Origin: Isoetes taiwanensis
Lineage: Eukaryota > Streptophyta > Lycopodiopsida > Isoetales > Isoetaceae
NCBI GenBank assembly: GCA_021234155.1
Contig: JAJEKV010000405.1
Span: 124,001-188,000 of the forward strand
Reading direction: 5' to 3'
DNA length: 64,000 nucleotides
Position numbers and translations under genes: made by a program. The notes under the pieces are model-generated. The model did no database searches. It was not told where the DNA came from and was given only the letters and a program-made list of their open reading frames with translations. Below, one piece after another: positions 10,241 through 20,518 of this stretch. Position 1 is the first letter of the stretch; every line of letters begins with the position of its first letter.

Positions 10241-11640
10241 TAAGATAAAACTAAGATAAATGGCAGAGATCTTGATCCCAATCCTATAACATTATTGGCT
10301 TTTGAATGAACGGTTGGATTGATGGGAGAGATCAACGGCAGAGATTGTGATCCGAGCCCTTTGATTTCATTGGTGTAATAAAGGTCGAGATTGACTTTTT
10401 TAATTTCATGGGCTTTTCTCTCGCACACCATTTTCCTCTCTCTTTCCCGGATGGCGATGGCGATGGGCAAACTTACCTTTGTTATGGCGATGGCAAATTG
10501 AGGGAATTCTATCGCCTTTTGATTTTCTGCCGCCCTAAACCCCTTTCCATTGGGCCCCAACTGAATCCGCATGAATCGCATGAAGCGTGTCGAGTTTGAG
10601 GGATGGCTGAAACGGCAGCCAGGATGCTTGTTTCTAATTCCTACTTCTTCAATTCATCCGTCTCATGAAAGAAAGGTCTGAAACTATCAAAATCGCGTAT
10701 TTTTAGCCCGTAAGGTTTTAAGCACAGATCCAAAGCTAATGGAAATGTCTGTTCTGTGGAGGATGCTAGGAGGATGCTTGGAAATGTTTCATTCTAATCT
10801 ATGGCAGAGCTCTTTGTTCATTCTAATCTATGGCTTTGTGTGGCTTTGTCGCCTTCCTTTGCTATTTTCCTTTCTCGCCAAGTTACTGGAGGGTCCTGTT
10901 TTAGCGCCATAATTTTCCTTTTGGCCTTAACGACCCTTTTTCCCCCGGTCTACTTCATTCCGGCCTTGCTAGGGTGTTGTTTTTCGTGTTTTGTGCAGTG
11001 GGCTCTTTCTTTGAATTTGTAGGAGTTTCGCCTAAGTGATAGTCACTTTATCCGAAAGTTACAAAGGTCATCCAATTCGGGACATGCCCTACTCTAGCCA
11101 TCATTTGCCCCTTTTGCTGCTAATCGGGTTGATCCTACAGAGACTTCTTGTTGGGCTGCAACACCAACTTGCATTGATTTCCGAGTAGTTTTTTGGGTTC
11201 TTATGCCTTTTGTTTCAAGGCCACCAATTCTGTGTTTTAATCAAGCCGCTCGAGAGATTTTGTCGCGAATAACCAACTCTTGCCGTAATGGGGAATTTTT
11301 GCAGAAGTTATTATCGGTTTCGTGGTTCCTTGCAGCCTTGTGTTTCAAGGCAAAGCCTATTATGTGTTTTAATCAAGCATTCGCTTGTTCCTTTGTCATG
11401 GGAGATTTTCAATCCTTTGTTAACCTTATCTAGGCACAAGGATCCGCTATTGGAAAGCATCTGCTTTACCAAACAGAAAGCGGATTTTTATTTGCTTCTC
11501 TAGATTTTCAAGATAGCATCTTGAATACTTTTCAAAGATCAAGGCAAGATGATCTGCTGATTATTTGTATCTAATCTCTAATTAGTTGCGGTCAAGATTG
11601 TATGAGTAGGCAAATACTTGCCTTTACAAAAAAAAAAAAT
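10241..11640 (+). other. Unassigned region ending in an A-run
   Basis: There is no open frame with recognisable similarity. The phrase TTTTAATCAAGC occurs at about 11236 and 11370 with TGTTTCAAGGC before each, a small internal duplication of about 130 bp. The stretch ends with TTGCCTTTAC followed by 12 A at about 11628-11639. An A-tail of this kind could mark a retroposed segment or a truncated LINE or SINE, but I find no target duplication or RT similarity to prove it. Confidence 0.35.
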
Positions 11641-11875
11641 ATCAACTTCGTGGTTTTAGTCTACAATTTTTATCATTATTTCTCTTTTCCAATTTCGATT
11701 CTCTTTTTTTTAAATTATGTACTTCATTTCATTTTCCTCCAATAGTTTTAATGGCATGTATTTATTTTTTGCATATAATGATTTATCAAAAAAGCACTTA
11801 GACTTAATGATCCACTAGATTCTTACAAGCTTTCTTAAATTAAATACAATCATATTGATTTTTAAATTGTGGTAT

Positions 11876-12057
11876 ATATTATTATTTGAATGTATGCCAT
11901 GTGGCAATATTTGATTGGTTAGAAGATATGTTAAAACACCAATGTTTTTTTCTATATATCATAATAATAATTTTTATTTAAAATGTATGCCACGTGTCGA
12001 TATTTGATTAGTTAAAATAACTTTTTTTTATTTTAAAAGTATACTACGTGTCAATAT
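11876..12057. repeat. Short AT-rich repeats at the copia insertion site
   Basis: Three related phrases occur: GCCATGTGGCAATATTTGATTGG (about 11897), GCCACGTGTCGATATTTGATTAG (about 11989) and CTACGTGTCAATAT (12044). The last copy is split by the copia element: its continuation, ATATTTCATTAGCTAAAA, lies just after the 3' LTR. This shows that the copia element landed in a third copy of the repeat. Confidence 0.65.
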
Positions 12058-12752
12058 TGTTATATTATCATGCCATATATTGGTATTTTGTATATATTGC
12101 ATATGTTGGTGGTTTTTTTTTCATGGCATATATTGGTGTTGCAAATTTAAGAAGGCACGTGGCCACAAAGCTTGGATAAGGCCTATAAAAACAGGAATAG
12201 AACGCACTGTAGAATTGGGAATCTGGAGAACTGGAAGGGTGAGCCGGACAAAGAAAAATAAGCGAAGCGCGCATGGAGTTCACCGGGTTATCCCAAAGAA
12301 CGGTACCGGCCCGCCGGAATTGGGATAGAAGTCCTTAGAGACACAAACTGATGCTGCACGGCAGGGGGAATTGATGCGCATCGGGCAGGTCGATTTATTC
12401 GTGAGGTATTGAATTGCCCGACATCGATTGTCACGGCGGTTTGTGCTTGACATTAGAACTGCTCTTGCAATGTGTTTCTGGATTAGATTGTGCTATTGCA
12501 ATTCGTTTTTGCTGTGCTATTGAACTGAAACGGAATATAGATTCCGGAAAGATTGGATCCAACTGCAGGTTCCGCAGTGTTAAGCTCTGGTTTGAATTGG
12601 CCAGTAAAGGATAGTCTTGAAATGCTTGCTGGTGTTGAATATTAGATTTGATCTGAAGGATTTGTTGTTGAAGAAACGTCCTGGGGTAATTTTTGTTGTT
12701 ACGTTTGATACTTGCTGTGCATAGAAATATTTTGTTGGTGCCAATACTAACA
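12058..12752 (+). repeat. 5' LTR of the copia element (695 bp)
   Basis: It begins TGTTATATTATC and ends ACTAACA. It is 76 bp longer than the 3' LTR. Much of the excess is a segment of about 54 bp near 12084-12137, flanked by a duplicated CATGCCATATATTGGT-like phrase. The last 330 bp are nearly identical to the 3' LTR, with one substitution seen near 12720. The segment 12180-12420 is strongly scrambled relative to the other LTR, mainly around CG dinucleotides. Confidence 0.95.
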
Positions 12753-12753
12753 G

Positions 12754-12765
12754 TGGTATCAGAGC
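12754..12765 (+). other. Primer-binding site for initiator tRNA-Met
   Basis: TGGTATCAGAGC lies one base after the 5' LTR. It is complementary to the 3' end of plant initiator tRNA-Met, the usual minus-strand primer site of plant copia elements. Confidence 0.95.
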
Positions 12766-12780
12766 CATCCATCAAGAATC

Positions 12781-13860
12781 ATGGCAACCAGATTTGGAGC
12801 CACATTGCTTAATGCAATAGATGTTTATACAGGCGGTTCGGGATTTCAGGTATGGAAAGAGAAGATACAAGAAGTGTTAAATGCAGAAGGGTTGATGGAT
12901 ATTGTACAGCCTCCAGAAGGTAAGGAGTTGAAGGATATATTGTCAAAGCTGGGCAAAATGAAAATTAGTGAAGGTGAGAGCAAGACAGAAGCCACTAGTG
13001 CTAGCAGTATTTACTCTGAAAATAAAATTAGAGAAGCTAGAGGAATTATATCATGTAAAGTTGGTTCTAGTATACTTTTAAGAATGCGTGGTATGGATCC
13101 TCAACAAATGTGGTCTTATCTCATTAGTAAATATGAAAGAAAATCGTCATCACAATTAGATGTGCTAGATAAGGAGTTGAGACAACTAAAATATGTGGAA
13201 GGAGAAAATATCACAGAGTTTTTTGCCAAGTTAGACAATATTTTTGCTGATCTAGATGCGGCCGGGGCTAGGCTAAGTGATGAATTTCAAGTGTTAGCCA
13301 TATCACGTGCATTTTCAAGGTATGATGTCTTGTCTACTTTAATCAGAAGCACAACTAAAGACCGTGATGATGCAGAAAGGTTTGGTAAGGACGGAACTTG
13401 AGCAAAGGAAAATAGTTGATGAGGAAGAAGAGAGTTCTGAAGTATTGTTTACTGGAAAGGCAAAAAGTAATGTGGTTAAAAAAGGATTATTCAAAAAACG
13501 TGAGGTCCATGCTACTATTGTCATGAAATGGGACATTAAAAAATTAATTGTCCAAAATTAAAGGAAATGTCTTGTTATAATTGTGGAGGATTAGGGCACA
13601 TCTCCACTACATGTTCTAGCCCCAAGAACTATAATAAAGGGAGAGGCAGAGCTGAAAGAGGGGGTTATGTGTCAAGGGGAAGAGGTAGCTCATCAAGGGG
13701 AAGGGGAAGAAGAACATCAAGAGTTAATATAACTCAAGAGGTGGATGCTGAGCAGAGTCGTGAGAAAGAACAAGACGATCAAGAGGTAAAACCATTTATC
13801 TTATCAACTTGTGAGATCAATGAATGCTTTTCTAATGATGACCGATGTATTTATAGTTGA
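12781..13860 (+). pseudogene. Copia gag with CCHC zinc knuckle, frame broken
   Basis: The ATG at 12781 follows the primer site closely. A frame of 206 codons begins MATRFGATLL and contains the copia Gag core (IDVYTGGSGFQVWKEKIQ, LLRMRGMDPQQMWSYLISKY, LRQLKYVEGENITEFFAKLDNI). The frame ends at about 13401 and the rest continues in other frames. A complete zinc knuckle CYNCGGLGHISTTC lies at 13570-13611, followed by an Arg/Gly-rich stretch. An earlier knuckle near 13510-13555 is disrupted by a frame change. Gag would form the nucleocapsid around element RNA. Confidence 0.9.
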
Positions 13861-16800
13861 TAGTGGAGCTGAACGATCAAGAGTGAACTGCGGCCGATCT
13901 TTCGAGTGGTGTTTGCTCTAGTAAACATTTAAGTCATGTACGCCTAGGAAATGGACATTTGCGCAGGAGGTAACTGGAAAAGGAATGCCGCAACTTTTGA
14001 TTTGCAAGGAAATGGTATAGATATTGCCAATGTCTTGTGTGCTCCGGGTTTGTATAAAATCTTATATCGGTGTGTCAACTAGTTGATCTTGGATATGAGC
14101 TACGGTTTAACAAAGGAGGGTGTAAGGTATTTATGGATGATGAGTTAAGGTTTTTGCAAAACGTGTTGGTAATCTTTTAGGTTTTCAATTAAAGAGAAGC
14201 AAAGCATAAATATGCTAGCAAAATACTTCAACGCCGGTTTGGCATAATAGACTTGGCATACACATATGAATAATGTTAGATATATGATAAGGAAAGGTTT
14301 GATTGATGGAAAGAATGACGCGTAGATGAAAGGTTTATTTGTCCCGGATGTGTGTTAGGCAAATTAACCAAAGTTGCCCTTTAGCAAAGCAATGAAAAGA
14401 GCAAAAGGACCTCTTGATCTTGTGCACTGGATCTTTATGACCATTAAATATACAAGGGAGAGAACAGTAAAAGATATTATATATCCTTTTATTGATGATT
14501 TCAAGAGAATAGGTAAGTGTTATCTATTGTCTTCTAAAGATAAAGCTATAGATGCATTTAAGCTTATATGTAAGTGAGATGGAAAGGCAAACGGGCCGTC
14601 AGACTTAAAAATGCATCAGGTCCGATAGAGGTGGAGAATATCTTTCGAGAATATTTAGATATTTTTGTTGCAAACATGGAATAAAAAAAGACAGCTTTTA
14701 CATGTAGGTATTCACCTCAACAAAATGGTGTTGCGTAAAGGAAAAACCTAATAGTTCTAGATGTCGTGAAGGTCAATGATTAAGTTTGCAGGTTTGCCAA
14801 ATTATCTTTGGGAAGAAGCAGCCAAAGCAGCATTTTTTATACAAAATAGGCTACCGTTGAGCAGTCTGAATGGTAATATACCTCAAGAACTGTGGTCAAA
14901 TGGTAAGCTAACTCGCCAGATGATTTCTTTAAAGCTTATGGTTGCTTGACATATGTTCATGTTCCTAAAGAAACAAGACATAAGCTAGACGATAGAGCAG
15001 AAGTTGGTTTCCTAGTAGGTTATGATGAGGAATCAAAAGGTTATAGAGTGTTCATGCCTGACACAAAGAAAATAATTATCAGCAGAGATGTTATGTTTGA
15101 TGAAAACAAGTTCTATAAAGATAGACATGAGATAGAACATCCAAAAATGGAGGTTAAGGATCATAACTCCAATAAGTCTATTATTGCAACTGACTTTGAC
15201 TCTGATGATGATAGAACAGATGAGGAGGAAAGTGAAGATACCAATGGGGAAGGTGAAGGTGTCATGCCTATGCCCATGCCTGCAGGTGAAAGAAGACAAC
15301 GCAAAAGAAAGTCTGAAGTGGAAAAGCTAAAGGACACAGGTATAGACTATAATCCAGAAATGTTTGGTAGATATGGTACGTGAAAATCTAGGAGAATAGG
15401 AAGACAAACTAAGTAGATATCCTTCCTTGATGGTCGTGGTTTGAACCTCGAGACTCCTAGATCCCTTGAAGAAGTTCTTGATTCAAAAAGTTCATGAATG
15501 GGTAAACGCGAATGCAAGAAGAAATGGACTCATTTAAAGATACAGAACATATGAGCTAGTGAAATATCCAATGTGGAAAAATGTGGCTCAGTAATAAATG
15601 GATCTATAGAGTAAAAACAAAATGTTGATGGGTCAAAAAATTCAAAGCAAGATTAGTCGCAGACAGGGATTCTCTCAAAAGAAAGGAATTGATTATGAAG
15701 AAACATACTCTCCCATAGTCAAATTAACAAGTATAAGACTTGTGCTAGCTTTAGCCAATGCCATGAAGCTTGAGGTACATCATATGGATGTAAAACTGCA
15801 TTCTTGAATGCAAGCTTGCAAGAAGAAATATACATGAAACAAGCACCGTGGATTTGAGGAGGGAGATAATATGGTATGGAAATTGCATCGCGCCTATGGT
15901 TTAAAACAAGCACCTAGAGAATGGAATAAATGTATAGATGAATATCTAAGGGAGCAAGGGTTTGAGAAACTTGAGAATGATGGAAATTTATATATGCTTA
16001 GGAATGAAGGAAATTTTGCATTATAGCTTTATATGTGGATGATCAGATAATGGCAAAGAAATAGTATGCAATCGCCTAAATAAATGCAAAGAAATTTTGA
16101 AGCAAAAAATTCAAAATGACAGATCTTGGAGAGTTGAAACAGCTTTTTTGGGTATTGAAATGAGCAGAGATAAGGAAAATAGGATGCTTGTCGATAATGC
16201 ATACAAGAAATATAGAGAATATGCTAAAAAGGTTTAGGCTTGAAAATGCAAATCCAAAGAAATTCTCCTCTTGCAAAGCGGGGATATAACATTTCAAGGA
16301 GTTATGTCCATCATCGTAACACGAAGGAAGAAATGGAAAGTATACCTTACAAGAGAGCTTATAGGATGCCTACTTTATGTAGCTAATAGTACTCACCGCG
16401 GACATCTCGCTTGGCAAAAGAAACCTATTGAGTAGGTACAATAATAATCCCTACAGAGGACACCGGGTAGCCGCTAAAAGGATTTTAAGATACTTAAAAG
16501 GCACTAAAGATCAAGGAATTAATTAACTTGACCCTATTTGCATATTTGATTGGCATGGTGATCTAGATGCAAGAAGGTCTACATCCTGGTTATGCCTTAA
16601 TTCTAAAGGGTGTGGTATAATTTCATGGAGGAGCAAAAACAATCGCCGCTGGTAATGTCATCCGGCTGGAAGCGTAATACTTTCAAGATCTTCTCCTGCC
16701 AAAGAAATTGTCTGGGTTAGAAGGCTGTTGATTGAGATAGGTATACCACAAAGTGACCCTACTACACTCCTAACTGATAGTCTGAGTTGTATTGCTATAG

Positions 16801-16991
16801 CAAAGAACCCGGTACATCATGAAAGGACAAAACATATTGAATTGCATATGCATTTTATAAGAGATCTTATTGCTAAAGAGGTAATAGCAATGCAGTATGT
16901 AGAAACTTCACATCAAGCGGCAGATATATTCACCAAGGCAATGACAGAGAAAAAGCTTGATATATACAAAAAATTGCTTGGAATACAATAA
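13841..16991 (+). pseudogene. Copia pol: protease, integrase, RT, RNase H (fragmented)
   Basis: The protease box VFIVDSGAE is at about 13845. The integrase has the WHNRLG-like pre-integrase region near 14250, a DLVHWIF segment, and SDRGGEY near 14630. RT shows FSQKKGIDYEETYSPIVKL at 15670, MDVKLHS, and the catalytic YVDD at 16032-16043. RNase H ends with HHERTKHIELHMHFIRD and AADIFTKAM, stopping at 16991. At least a dozen stops or frame changes lie between these blocks. The longest clean piece is 15 kb into the window (14946-15383), within the linker between integrase and RT. Confidence 0.9.
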
Positions 16992-17002
16992 CAACAATGG
17001 CA

Positions 17003-17013
17003 TGAAGGGGAAT
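17003..17013 (+). other. Polypurine tract before the 3' LTR
   Basis: TGAAGGGGAAT lies immediately upstream of the 3' LTR start. It is the plus-strand primer expected at this place and supports the LTR boundary. Confidence 0.85.
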
Positions 17014-17632
17014 TGTTATATTATCATGCCATATATTGGTGTTGCAAATTTAAGAAGGCACGTGGCCACAAAGTCGGTGATAAGGCAGCTATAAAAAAAC
17101 AGGAATAGAACGCACTGCAGTAGCGGACCGTGGAGCGACAGCAATAGCGCAGTGATGGAGTTCGGGCCGGGTTATCCCCAACAATGGCAACTGGCCGCCG
17201 GAGTTGGGATAGAAGTCCTTAGAGACACAAACTGATGCAGATCGGCAGGGGAATTGATGCAGATCGGCAGGGTCAGATTTATTCAGAGGTATTGAATTGC
17301 CTGATATCGGATTGCTGTGCTTGTGCTTGACATTAGAACTGCTCTTGCAATGTGTTTCTGGATTAGATTGTGCTATTGCAATTCGTTTTTGCTGTGCTAT
17401 TGAACTGAAACGGAATATAGATTCCGGAAAGATTGGATCCAACTGCAGGTTCCGCAGTGTTAAGCTCTGGTTTGAATTGGCCAGTAAAGGATAGTCTTGA
17501 AATGCTTGCTGGTGTTGAATATTAGATTTGATCTGAAGGATTTGTTGTTGAAGAAACGTCCTGGGGTAATTTTTGTTGTTACGTTTGATACTTGCTGTGA
17601 ATAGAAATATTTTGTTGGTGCCAATACTAACA
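17014..17632 (+). repeat. 3' LTR of the copia element (619 bp)
   Basis: It has the same termini as the 5' LTR but lacks the segment of about 54 bp with the duplicated CATGGCATATATTGGT phrase. A perfect AATAT follows at 17633. The distal half matches the 5' LTR almost base for base, while 17080-17320 differs at many CG-rich positions. Confidence 0.95.
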
Positions 17633-17637
17633 AATAT

Positions 17638-18850
17638 TTCATTAGCTAAAAGGCAATTAGAAACAACGCCTTGTTTTTCCTATATGTTCTTATAATGCTC
17701 TTTTACATGTCCTTATTTTAGAAAAACAATACTTAATAGCACTAAAAACAATACATAGATTTCAATAACACATGTCGTTCTTTTGTAAATAACATATGGT
17801 TTTTTTAAAAACGATTGTTGTAAGTTAGTCTTTCATGTATAGCAATATTTAAATCCACGTGATCTTATTTTTAACGAAAAACGTGGTGGCTCCTCAAAAA
17901 CAACAGCCAAGAAAAAACCACAAAAAAAAAGTTCGGGAAAAACAACATTAAAAAAAAGGACACGCTTTTGAAAAAAACAAAAGTGCCGAAACTATACATT
18001 GGGATTTTTGCCAAAACCACCGTCCCTTTGTGCAACTGATAAACGGGCACGTGGTCTTTTGGGGCCATTTTGGTGTTGTTTTTGACATAAAACAACACTT
18101 CCGTACAACAAAAAAACAACTGTGGACCAAAAATTGGGATCAGTGTGTATACTACAATCAGATTTGGAGAAGCAGTACCCCCAATTCATGGAGCAATGCA
18201 AGTGTCGGCTCCTCACCGGGTAGTCGAATTAATCGACTCAATAGGTGAGTGGAAGGTAGATTAAAAGTCTACTTCCGGCCCCACCTGGTAGGCGACCTTG
18301 AGAGATAAGAGGTCATTCAGGTATGCATTAATAGGAAAGCACCTCTAGTCAATGCCTACTACGGGGAGGACGCCATCCTTCACGCCCAAATATGGGAAGG
18401 ACGCTACCCTTCACAACAAAGGCAACTAAAGGTATAGGCATGAGTGAGCATCCTAGCCATGATAGGGAGCTGTCTCCACGGCCACGATGGAAGAAACATA
18501 ATCTTCCTATGCAGGGAGATTAGTCTTGCATTCATGTAATTGTAATTAATGGGTGGTTCCCTAACAACCAACCCTTATAATAATTTGAATTCATAATTGA
18601 CGTAGTGTTAGCGGCAAAAGTGAGATCAAGACTTACGAAGACTTTGCAACACATATTTTGTCATAATGTTTTGTAAGGAAACGATATGGAGAGAATTTTG
18701 GAACTATGTTTATAATAATGGTATAAAACCAAAAAATTTTGTGAATAATAGATGATAAAGTGGAGGACGAAAGAGCCTCTTACCATAGTACAATATTAAA
18801 CAAGGATGTGTAATGATAAATTAAAAAATATTACCTTGAGGTTATTATAT
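17638..18850. other. No gene; mixed AT-rich and GC-richer unassigned sequence
   Basis: 17640-18180 is A/T-rich with several A-runs (for example 17895-17960). 18190-18620 is more GC-balanced with small repeated phrases, such as GGAGGACGCCATCCTTCACGCCC and GGAAGGACGCTACCCTTCACAAC at about 18365 and 18395. It could be a solo LTR or a fragment of an unknown element, but I found no matching second copy. No coding similarity. Confidence 0.35.
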
Positions 18851-19149
18851 TTTAAAATTGTATATATCTAATGTGATTGCAGGATATGCAAATTTCCAAG
18901 GTGGGAGGCGCGGATCGGGGACACAAGATCAAGTCAAGGTGGGGAGAATGTGACGCTTCCAACATAATATACGCATCCAACATCATATTATATTGCCATT
19001 TGTTGCCACACGCATACGTCATCATGACATGTACTGAGAGCCGCAGGGTTGCACCTAGGGGGCAACCTCGCATGTTGTGCATGTTTAATAAACATATACA
19101 ACTATAACTCCCATGCCAAATGGCTTAAACCCCATTTGGCCAATGTTAA

Positions 19150-19215
19150 CCTAACCCTAAAAGTCTCTATATAAGGCTTTTTCCTAAAACCCTAAACGTT
19201 TCTTCTATCGCATTT
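19150..19215 (+). promoter_or_regulatory. Promoter-like block: TATA box with telo-box motifs
   Basis: TATATAAGG at 19168-19176 is followed by AAAACCCTAAACG at about 19186, and AACCCTAAAAG lies just upstream. A TATA box with AAACCCTAA (telo-box) motifs is typical of plant promoters and of retroelement LTR transcription starts. No coding frame follows within 400 bp, so this may be a solo LTR or an orphan promoter. Confidence 0.4.
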
Positions 19216-19660
19216 AGGGTTTCCTTGAGCCATTTCGGCCAAGCCAAGACTCTAGTTCAGATTGCCAAAGGTCACCGAAAGCCGCTTTTGCACATCGAAT
19301 TTGTTTTTTGGAAGAACCACGCGTTGTTTGTCTTATAAATAACACATGTAGGTTTGAATATTAGTACATGTTGAATTTTTCTTTTGAATATTCTTATTAA
19401 CACATGTTGAATTTTCTTTTTTTTTTCTACTTGTAGTTTTTAGAAGTTGATATTGTTTTTCCAAAAAAATATATGTAATTTTTGAGAAGCCAAGATGTAT
19501 TGTTTAAAAATAATTGTTCTTTTCAAATGTTATTTTCCTAATACAGTATATAGTTATTACAAAATAGACACCATTTGTTTTTTAAATAGCTGTTGTTTTA
19601 AGTGTTGCTTTTCTTTGTGGAAAAAAAGGAAAGAAAAAAAAAACCAACATGGTTCAAAAC
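19216..19660. other. T-rich unassigned stretch
   Basis: T- and A-runs dominate, with the phrase ACACATGT(A/T)G repeated near 19343 and 19399. There is no gene or recognised repeat until the minisatellite begins at 19664. Confidence 0.4.
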
Positions 19661-19663
19661 ATC

Positions 19664-20002
19664 GACACCTAGGCTCCAACATGCCAAGGTGGCTCAAACA
19701 TGCCACCCACCTGCAACATGCCAAGGTGGCTTCAACATGCCACCTAGGCCCAACATGACAAGGTGGCTCAAACATGCGGCTCCAACATGCCAAGGTGGCT
19801 CAACCATGCCACGTGGACCCAATGTGCCAAGGTAGCTCAAACATGCCACCCGCCCACGCCCAACATGCCAAGATGGCTAAAACATGCCACGTGGGCTCCA
19901 ACTTATGCCACCTAGGCTCCAACATGCCAAGGTGGCTCAACCATGCCACGTGGACTCCAATGTGCCAAGGTGGCTCGAAACATACCAGGCTCCAACATGC
20001 CT
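19664..20002 (+). repeat. 19-bp minisatellite, second locus, part 1
   Basis: This is the same unit family and plus orientation as 4690-5554 (CATGCCAAGGTGGCTCAAA and the CACGTGG version). It has about 17 units and is more worn than at the first locus, with several units shortened. Confidence 0.9.
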
Positions 20003-20237
20003 CCTGGGATGCACTTATACATAAGGGGTATGGCATCTGGCGTTGGAGGGTAAAAAAACCCCCTTGTATACGCAATTTAAAAGGCAATTTGACCCCTTTG
20101 TATATAGATATTGCTCCAAATCAAGTGCTTAAAAACCCCTTTTAACCCCTAAGAATACATAATGCAAATAGTCCAAAAACACCCCCTCCATTGAACTCTC
20201 CCGGGTTATACGCTGGTCACAGGTGAATCCCCAAGGG
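20003..20237. other. Interruption inside the second minisatellite array
   Basis: About 235 bp of non-repeat sequence separates two blocks of the 19-bp array. It has stacked phrases such as GGTAAAAAAACCCCCTTGTATA and TTTGACCCCTTTGTATATAG, a weak internal repeat. I see no gene. It could be a small insertion or the original sequence between two arrays. Confidence 0.4.
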
Positions 20238-20442
20238 AACATGCCAAGGTGTCTCAAACATGCCACCTAGGCTCCAATCCTGCCAAGGTGGCTCAAACAA
20301 GCCACGTGGCTCCAACATGCCACCAAGGCTCCGACATGCCAAGGTGTCTCTCAAACATGCCACATGGGCTCTAACATGCCACCTAGTTGGCACCGAACAT
20401 GCCACGCGTGGGCCGGCATTGCCAAGGTGGATCAACCATACC
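20238..20442 (+). repeat. 19-bp minisatellite, second locus, part 2
   Basis: About ten more plus-oriented units, including a GGCACC-type variant at about 20388 like that at the tips of the first locus. The array ends near 20442, just before a pyrimidine microsatellite. Confidence 0.85.
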
Positions 20443-20456
20443 ATTTAGCCTAGGAT

Positions 20457-20518
20457 TCTCTCTCTCTCTCCCTCCCTCCCTCCCTCTCTCCCCTGGGGTG
20501 TGCCTCTCTCTCTCTCCC
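20457..20518 (+). repeat. Pyrimidine microsatellite (CT)n(CCCT)n
   Basis: TCTCTCTC, CCCTCCCT and CTCTCTCTC runs lie directly before LINE coding similarity. A similar CCCT tract follows the LINE at 23108-23166. Confidence 0.9.

Larger units (their letters stand above)
12058..17632 (+). mobile_element. Ty1/copia LTR retrotransposon, structurally complete, decayed
   Basis: Both LTRs are present (12058-12752 and 17014-17632), each starting TGTTATATT and ending CCAATACTAACA. The flanks carry a perfect 5-bp target duplication, AATAT (12053-12057 and 17633-17637). A primer-binding site, gag with zinc knuckles, protease, integrase, reverse transcriptase with YVDD, RNase H and a polypurine tract occur in the order Gag-PR-INT-RT-RH, which defines Ty1/copia. 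The internal region has many stops and frame changes, so it is not autonomous. The family lineage was not determined. Confidence 0.95.

Noticed and set aside
12781-13401. Independent host gene at 12781
   Set aside because: It lies directly after an LTR primer-binding site and matches copia Gag, so it belongs to the retrotransposon.
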